From: Planctomycetota bacterium
GTDB taxonomy: Bacteria; Planctomycetota; Phycisphaerae; Sedimentisphaerales; SM23-30
Reading direction: 5' to 3'
DNA length: 9,559 nt
Assembly (NCBI GenBank): GCA_022705365.1
Contig: JAKJEP010000109.1
Coordinates: 1-9,559 of the forward strand
In this document: positions 6,601-9,559 of the stretch, one piece after another
Position numbering within the stretch: position 1 is the first letter of the stretch
Layout: the number at the start of each line of letters is the position of its first letter
Translations under genes and position numbers: made by a program
Notes under the pieces: generated by a model
Told to the model about the DNA's origin: nothing
Seen by the model: the letters and a program-made list of their open reading frames with translations, nothing else
Database searches by the model: none

Positions 6601-7969
6601 AACACCAGTTATAAATCGCATAGCGTTCCACAAACGGCATTGAATCCATAGCGCTGATCATTTCATCGATTCTGGCCGCGTGGGCGTACGGATCGGTCGG
6701 ATCTCCGCCGGTCCAGTTGCAGCCGTCATTCCATTCGGTTATCCAAAGCGGCCGACCCGTCCGTTCGTGAATCGCCGCCAGCCAATTGGTTATACTCGCT
6801 ATGCTCTGGCCGTCGTGATATTTATGCACCGCCACAAAATCCACCCGGTAGTTCCGCGCATCCGCCTGATCGATGAAGGAATACAGCCAGCTGAGGCCGC
6901 CGTCGCTGGTGGCCGGAGAGCCAAGCCGCAGACCCGAAGCCACCAGATTGGGCCAGGCCTCAATCACCTGCTCTACAGTCATATTGGCTTGATCGGACTT
7001 ATCCGGCTCATTAAACCCCAGTGCGTGGGTGGAATTCTGCTTGTTATTAATGTTGGAATAGGCATTCCATCCGGAATTATGACGCATAGGCACATATTCC
7101 CGATTGAGCGATGAGGTTGCAACATTGTCCCAGTCATAACTCCATTTGGAATCCACTTTATCCGCATCGCTCCCGCCTCCGCACCAACCTTTTTTACTCG
7201 TCCATCGCCAGGGAACCGCCCGAACAAAGGAAATTGAATCGTATAATTCTTTCGGTACCGCAACGATATAAAAATCGCTGTCCTGAGCCACATACACCCG
7301 GCTGTCGCCGGTTCCGTCTGGATTGCTTGCAAAAGTAGCCATATAACCGCGTTTGAGTATAAATGAGCGGATATGGTTATTGAGTGCGCCGAGAGAAGCG
7401 ACATCTTTATAGTAGGTATATAAACCTAACGACATAGACGATCCGGTGAAATTGAACCCGCTGTAAATTTGAAGCGGTGTGAAGCTGGCTGAATGCGGAA
7501 TGACAACCGTGCCGGATACATATTCTACAAGACGGACATTAGAGTTCACCGATGCGGCCGCCCCATTGACCCGAATCTGGTTTAAATAAGCAGAGGTATT
7601 CACAACAGACGGCTTGATTTTTTCCAAAAAAAGGAAAGCGCCGGTGGAATTCAGATGGATTTGGCAGCCGCTTAACGGCGTCGTTCCGCTGGTCAAGTGC
7701 AGCTCCGAATTTCCACTCATATACACAATTGTGCTGCTGAGAGAACTGTATGTTTGGACGTCATCTTCAATATAGATATCGCCCAGCGATATTCCAGCAT
7801 ATACCCAAAGCCCTATGAGTAATGCAAGGATATTCTTATTCTTTATCTTCTCTATGCTTAGTCTCTGCTTGATGGATAACATAGAATGCCTTTCTTTTTT
7901 ATTTATAGAATATTCTGACGGACTTGGCAGATCTGAATTAGAACTAAAACTGAATTTTTTAACATTCAT
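3620..7969 (-). CDS. Secreted multi-modular GH128 (Asl1-like) endo-beta-1,3-glucanase with LamG, CBM6 and dockerin-like modules
   Basis: From the ATG at 7969 the product has 1449 residues. The hydrophobic signal segment is ILALLIGLWVYAGISLG (47-63). A beta-rich N-domain (about 64-155) leads to a beta-gamma-crystallin-like module (about 165-250). The catalytic domain (about 256-480) carries the GH128 motifs: TSKKGWCGGG, WSYDWD, YVPMRH, LGFNEPD (probable acid/base Glu321), VAVHKYH, LWITEWND (probable nucleophile Glu412) and VERYAIYNW. Known GH128 enzymes cut beta-1,3-glucans such as laminarin or curdlan. Then come LamG (490-692), an Ig-like putative domain (698-788), LamG (793-986), FN3 (992-1078), two CBM6 (about 1090-1238 and 1245-1389), and a dockerin-like pair of calcium loops (1393-1448; DFDGSGFVDLED, with a degenerate second copy). 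The start at 7969 has AGAGG 7 nt upstream and sits about 24 nt after the predicted transcript start. A second ATG at 7882 (AAAGG upstream) gives a more ordinary signal peptide and is a real alternative. A TTG at 8041 lies upstream of the promoter and is rejected. Confidence 0.88.
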   Translation of the reverse strand: MNVKKFSFSSNSDLPSPSEYSINKKERHSMLSIKQRLSIEKIKNKNILALLIGLWVYAGISLGDIYIEDDVQTYSSLSSTIVYMSGNSELHLTSGTTPLSGCQIHLNSTGAFLFLEKIKPSVVNTSAYLNQIRVNGAAASVNSNVRLVEYVSGTVVIPHSASFTPLQIYSGFNFTGSSMSLGLYTYYKDVASLGALNNHIRSFILKRGYMATFASNPDGTGDSRVYVAQDSDFYIVAVPKELYDSISFVRAVPWRWTSKKGWCGGGSDADKVDSKWSYDWDNVATSSLNREYVPMRHNSGWNAYSNINNKQNSTHALGFNEPDKSDQANMTVEQVIEAWPNLVASGLRLGSPATSDGGLSWLYSFIDQADARNYRVDFVAVHKYHDGQSIASITNWLAAIHERTGRPLWITEWNDGCNWTGGDPTDPYAHAARIDEMISAMDSMPFVERYAIYNWCSNRELISGGVLTPAGEVYLAHQSPAGYAQVPGKGGFGCAYYTFDGHAMDSLFFANNGSVQGGAGYAAGHNGQAIELDGINDYVMLPENLTDGDDFTFAAWVYWNGGGQWQRIFDFGHRNTRYMMLTPRSGNNTLRFDITTTGNTSPQRMETTQLASGQWVHVAVTLSGKTGKLFVNGSQAASNTNMTINPSDLRASANYLGRSHYAQDPFFKGRLDEVHIINYALTNAQIAALYNGTAGLYAPMFIQDSLSKPSTVEGSAYSETLFYDAGDADADDLLTFSKISGPSWLHVSADGTLSGTPGSGDVGQNVFIVRVTDSFGAYDEATLTIQVEGKGLRARYEFEGSAYDSTGFYHGTTTGSPAYLSGQFGQAINLDGVDDFVTLPAKVASNLNAVTVSAWINWDGGSAWQRIFDFGNGTSQYLFLTPSNGSVMRFAVKNGGSEQTLSASPPAVGQWVHVAIALNGSVGTLYVNGSPKATHSSMTIRPSDFNPSQNYIGKSQFSADPLFDGRIDDFRIYNYALSSSEIAAVYAASLLPPPPHFDGTAVSASRIDLSWDAVPGAAGYKIARSTASGGPYESVDDSAIGTTCSDTDLLGNLTYYYVIASVNEIGPGAYSPEIAVTTLPGQPTPWQGIVRPIPGQIEAEYYDDGGQNVSYYDTTPGNSGGQFSRIYGGVDLFASSDVGGGYAVGDIQSGEWLLYTVTSSASEVSLYARLASLQSGNQIRVLLDDVPLAVVEVPNTGSLSAWATVSVEGVSLPDSSHALLKLEFTGSDFRVNWVAFQSQSPYLGYPSALPGRIQFEDFDSGGQNISYYDTTAGNTYEEYRSDEDVDIMSVPGGYGVYMSPGEWMEYTCTSEPGLYTMSIRHASNQKTQTLRLSDESAVLAEVELPKTGGYSNWQDTLVSDVFLSGGQGHILRFTMAASTALLDYVDFIRQENPADFDGSGFVDLEDFSILSSQWLREPSEPSADAAPQGGDNWVDLQDLIALAENWLSH
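3803..4696 (-). repeat. Duplicated CBM6 coding modules
   Basis: Copy 1 is encoded at about 4696-4256 and copy 2 at about 4234-3803. They share the protein pattern E.(Y/F)D.GGQN(V/I)SYYDTT.GN and GEW(L/M).YT. At DNA level GGTGTCATAATA is shared near 4159 and 4628 (plus-strand reading). The first keeps the canonical IEAE start and the NWVAF end. The second has IQFE and LDYVDF instead, so its ligand site may have changed. Confidence 0.8.
5006..6499 (-). repeat. Duplicated LamG coding modules (with the Ig-like domain between them)
   Basis: LamG copy 1 is encoded at about 6499-5897 and copy 2 at about 5599-5006. Both share GQAI.LDG..D.V.LP, WQRIFDFG, GQWVHVA, LFVNG/LYVNG and NYALT/NYALS. At DNA level a 23-base exact match encodes the WQRIFDFG region (5358-5380 and 6255-6277). 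The GQWVHVA region (around 5230 and 6117) also shares an exact run of about 16 bases. This indicates tandem duplication, with later divergence elsewhere. Confidence 0.85.
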
Positions 7970-7983
7970 ATCCAAACCTCTAA

Positions 7984-8089
7984 AAATAGATATTTTCTTA
8001 TTATAACAGAAGTTACATCTGATTTCAAGAAAGTTTTTCAATAAATAGATATTACCTGTTTATTTTTAGGTATAATTGTTTATCTATTT
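7984..8089. promoter_or_regulatory. Candidate operator: three copies of AAATAGATA around the GH128 promoter
   Basis: AAATAGATATT occurs at 7984-7994, over the predicted transcription start, and again at 8043-8053, about 50 bp upstream. An inverted AAATAGATA (TATCTATTT) lies at 8081-8089, so the upstream pair forms a 9-bp inverted repeat. Inside it TACCT/AGGTA (8053-8057, 8068-8072) adds a second short dyad. The arrangement would suit a dimeric transcription factor, but the region is AT-rich and no regulator is known. Confidence 0.4.
8000..8028 (-). promoter_or_regulatory. Promoter of the GH128 gene
   Basis: On the minus strand TTGAAA (8028-8023), a 17-nt spacer and a perfect TATAAT (8005-8000). 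The predicted start is around 7993, giving a 24-nt leader before the ATG at 7969 with AGAGG inside it. This promoter supports a start at 7969 or 7882 and excludes a start at 8041. Confidence 0.75.
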
Positions 8090-8120
8090 TCGCCTTGCCA
8101 TCCTTGGGGGGCTTTCACTT

Positions 8121-8159
8121 AATAAAAACGGGCCGTCATCAATACCATGACGGCCCGTT
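8121..8159 (-). terminator. Rho-independent terminator of the PEP-CTERM gene
   Basis: A perfect 13-bp stem (AACGGGCCGTCAT with ATGACGGCCCGTT, 8127-8139 and 8147-8159) has a 7-nt loop. On the minus strand it is followed by TTTATT, with the last Ts of the stem extending the T-run. It lies about 40 nt after the stop codon at 8200. It separates the PEP-CTERM unit from the GH128 promoter. Confidence 0.88.
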
Positions 8160-8199
8160 CTGTGTCTTACTCTAATGAAAAAAAACCCCCACCATACGT

Positions 8200-9135
8200 T
8201 TACCGCTTCCGAATGAATGTCATCAGACCGCCAAGACCCAGCAGCAGCATTGAAGCCGGTTCCGGAACCGCAATCACTGACAGCATCCCCGTGTTTTCCT
8301 GGAACTGGTAAACAACGCCATATACATCCTTAAGCCAGGTATTATCATCCACAGCGGTAAATCCCGCCACCGAGAACGTGCTGAGATAATACGTTGATGC
8401 AGCCACAGTGTTGACAATCTGCCAACTGTCGCCCAATTCCGTACCCGCGCCGGTCAGATCGAAGACGAAATCGCCGCCGAACATGGAATGCTGCTGTGTA
8501 CCAAGACTGCCGTTGGAAATACCGTTATTGACGCCGTTGGCGCCAATCACAAAATTAAGGTTGGCGTCGTCGGCCACCTCAAGACGGCCGTTATTGACAA
8601 TGTTGCCTGTAAAGGTATTGGCTGTCGAATGAATCCAGAGCTTATTCCCGGTATCCCCATCCGATTTCTGAATGGTAATCTGGCCGCTGCCGCTGATGGC
8701 GGAATAAATATGGATGGGGCCCTGTTTCGGATAGAGAACCGAATTGCTGGCGATGTTGATATTGCCGTACAGATTGCAGATATCGCCCGAACCATTGGCG
8801 TGGGATATCATTCCGCCGTCCAGAATAAGGTTGTCGATTGTGATAGACCCTGCGGATCCGGTTCCCTTATACATCAGACCGCCATCATACCCATTGGTGT
8901 TGTTGATGGTCAGTGAATCGCCGCCAAACGTATGGTTCCCGGCGTTGGCGGGGGTTCGCAACCGATAATTGCCGGTGATGTAATCATTTCCGGCGCTGGG
9001 CGCAAGGCCGTCGCTCCAGTTCAAACCGCTGTTAAAAGACGACTGCCCAAGACCATCGGCCCCGGTCAGGGTAATGGTAGCAGCCAATGCAGGCGCGGCC
9101 AATAAAAGAGAAACCAAATAAAGTGACTTTTTCAT
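8200..9135 (-). CDS. PEP-CTERM surface protein with an autotransporter-type repeat
   Basis: The protein has 311 residues. MKKSLYLVSLLLAAPALAA is a clear signal peptide. The C-terminus is a PEP-CTERM sorting signal: VPEP at 290-293, a hydrophobic segment (about 295-307, SMLLLGLGGLMTF) and the basic end IRKR. In the known system an exosortase/archaeosortase-like enzyme processes this tail at the membrane. The body is Gly/Asn/Ser-rich beta-strand sequence. Residues 146-187 (ISGSGQITIQ...ANTFTGN...NNGRLEV) match the passenger-associated transport repeat pattern found in autotransporter beta-helices. No catalytic motif is visible, so a structural or adhesive surface role is inferred. The ATG at 9135 was chosen because GGAGG lies 7 nt upstream and the signal peptide begins there. 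An in-frame ATG at 9246 would add 37 residues lacking export features. A strong terminator follows the gene. Confidence 0.9.
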   Translation of the reverse strand: MKKSLYLVSLLLAAPALAATITLTGADGLGQSSFNSGLNWSDGLAPSAGNDYITGNYRLRTPANAGNHTFGGDSLTINNTNGYDGGLMYKGTGSAGSITIDNLILDGGMISHANGSGDICNLYGNINIASNSVLYPKQGPIHIYSAISGSGQITIQKSDGDTGNKLWIHSTANTFTGNIVNNGRLEVADDANLNFVIGANGVNNGISNGSLGTQQHSMFGGDFVFDLTGAGTELGDSWQIVNTVAASTYYLSTFSVAGFTAVDDNTWLKDVYGVVYQFQENTGMLSVIAVPEPASMLLLGLGGLMTFIRKR

Positions 9136-9142
9136 CTTTTTT

Positions 9143-9147
9143 CCTCC
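9143..9147 (-). promoter_or_regulatory. Ribosome binding site that decides the PEP-CTERM start
   Basis: GGAGG on the minus strand lies 7 nt (AAAAAAG) before the ATG at 9135. It supports that start over the upstream in-frame ATG at 9246. Confidence 0.85.
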
Positions 9148-9157
9148 AAAAACTTCT

Positions 9158-9206
9158 CCTGTATTTCGTTGCGCTCCTGCTTTCGTTACAGGATCCCAAA
9201 AGCAGG
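9158..9206 (-). other. Potential pseudoknot and tandem repeat in the PEP-CTERM leader
   Basis: On the minus strand CCTGCTTT (9206-9199) can pair with AAAGCAGG (9183-9176). Its 15-nt loop contains CCTGTA (9192-9187), complementary to TACAGG (9163-9158) downstream, which allows an H-type pseudoknot ending 11 nt before the GGAGG. The same stretch is an imperfect direct repeat: AACGAAAGCAGGAG followed by AACGAAATACAGGAG. The pairing is read by eye and no energy was calculated. It does not match a riboswitch class that I recognise. Confidence 0.4.
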
Positions 9207-9250
9207 CGCTGCACAACACACAACTTACACTCAACACACTCCACACTTAC
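9207..9250. other. CA/GT-rich low-complexity stretch upstream of the PEP-CTERM gene
   Basis: The plus strand is a run built from ACA, CAC and CTTAC units (GCACAACACACAACTTACAC and onward). On the minus strand it is GT-rich. No -10/-35 pair of good quality is visible in it, so the promoter of the PEP-CTERM gene remains unassigned. Confidence 0.5.
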
Positions 9251-9283
9251 TATTCGGGTTCCGAAACATTCGGATTTTTTCTA

Positions 9284-9559
9284 TCAGCGTCCGGCGATAA
9301 CTCGAAGGATCTTTTCAAATGCCGTACGATTGTTCCCGGGACCATTGTAATACCCATTGGCCAAAGGCCAAATGGTTTTGTCAAAAATCTCGCTGCCGCT
9401 GCAAAAACTTACATGTCCGTCGACAAACAAAGCCGTCACGCCCAGCGGAACCGCTCGAGGATTCGGCACGCCGCGATCGGCGTCCAGCGTCGGAGAAATA
9501 CGGCTCTGTCGATGCGGGATGACCTCCCATTCCTGCAGATTATCAACGACCAGCGGCTG
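9284..9559 (-). CDS. C-terminal part of a prepilin-like (DUF1559/H-X9-DG style) protein
   Basis: The frame is open from the right edge to a TGA at 9286-9284 and gives the last 91 residues. The N-terminus, where a prepilin cleavage/methylation helix would be, is outside the window. The recognisable feature is VTALFVDGHVSF. Such a DGH strand ends many planctomycete and lentisphaeral prepilin-type proteins, whose C-terminal motif is summarised as H-X9-DG. Here a His sits further upstream (PHRQSR), so the spacing is not the canonical one. The tail (DKTIWPLANGYYNGPGNNRTAFEKILRVIAGR, in part) is polar with a final basic helix. These proteins are thought to be pseudopilin-like surface or secretion components. 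With only the C-terminus visible, the assignment is tentative. The PEP-CTERM start lies about 150 nt downstream on the same strand. Confidence 0.55.
   Translation of the reverse strand, partial: QPLVVDNLQEWEVIPHRQSRISPTLDADRGVPNPRAVPLGVTALFVDGHVSFCSGSEIFDKTIWPLANGYYNGPGNNRTAFEKILRVIAGR

Noticed and set aside
7970..8041. TTG at 8041 as the start of the GH128 gene
   Set aside because: It lies upstream of the TTGAAA-17-TATAAT promoter, so it would not be transcribed from it, and it has no ribosome site.
9136..9246. ATG at 9246 as the start of the PEP-CTERM gene
   Set aside because: The added 37 residues are not export-like, while a clear signal peptide and a GGAGG mark the ATG at 9135.

Overview
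The window looks like a chromosomal segment of a polysaccharide-degrading planctomycete, most likely class Phycisphaerae (Sedimentisphaerales-like). The evidence is a PEP-CTERM protein, a C-terminal paired-EF-hand (dockerin-like) module of the style common in that group, a large multi-module secreted glycosidase, a GH95-type enzyme, and a fragment resembling the C-terminus of a planctomycete prepilin-like protein. The placement is inferred from gene content, not from a phylogenetic marker.

Layout. Positions 1-780 (minus) hold the first 260 codons of a secreted GH95-like alpha-L-fucosidase/galactosidase that runs off the left edge. Positions 827-1202 (minus) are the RNase P RNA gene (rnpB), type A. 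A 456-base spacer (1203-1658) follows. It contains no convincing protein gene, but it has a strong sigma70-like promoter facing right, a hairpin-plus-T8 terminator only about 50 bases beyond it, and a TATAAT box so close to the umuD ATG that the mRNA would be leaderless. Positions 1659-3354 (plus) are umuD and umuC, the two parts of a Pol V-type SOS mutagenesis polymerase, followed by tRNA-Val(TAC) at 3430-3503 with its own promoter.

The right half is transcribed leftward. Positions 3620-7969 encode a giant secreted GH128/Asl1-like beta-1,3-glucanase with a beta-gamma-crystallin-like module, two LamG domains, an Ig-like domain, FN3, two CBM6 modules and a dockerin-like tail. Its promoter (TTGAAA-17-TATAAT) is surrounded by three copies of AAATAGATA. 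A 13-bp terminator hairpin (8127-8159) separates it from a PEP-CTERM surface protein (8200-9135) with an autotransporter-type repeat and a potentially structured 5' leader. The last 276 bases encode the C-terminus of a protein resembling a prepilin-like protein with a DGH motif.

How they fit together. The three leftward protein genes with export signals are a cell-surface/secreted carbohydrate toolkit, but each appears to be its own transcription unit, not one operon. umuDC, rnpB and tRNA-Val are housekeeping or SOS genes interposed between them. I see no CRISPR array, insertion sequence, prophage or defence system. The best leads are regulatory: the short promoter-terminator unit and leaderless start ahead of umuDC, the repeated motif at the glucanase promoter, and the folded leader of the PEP-CTERM gene.
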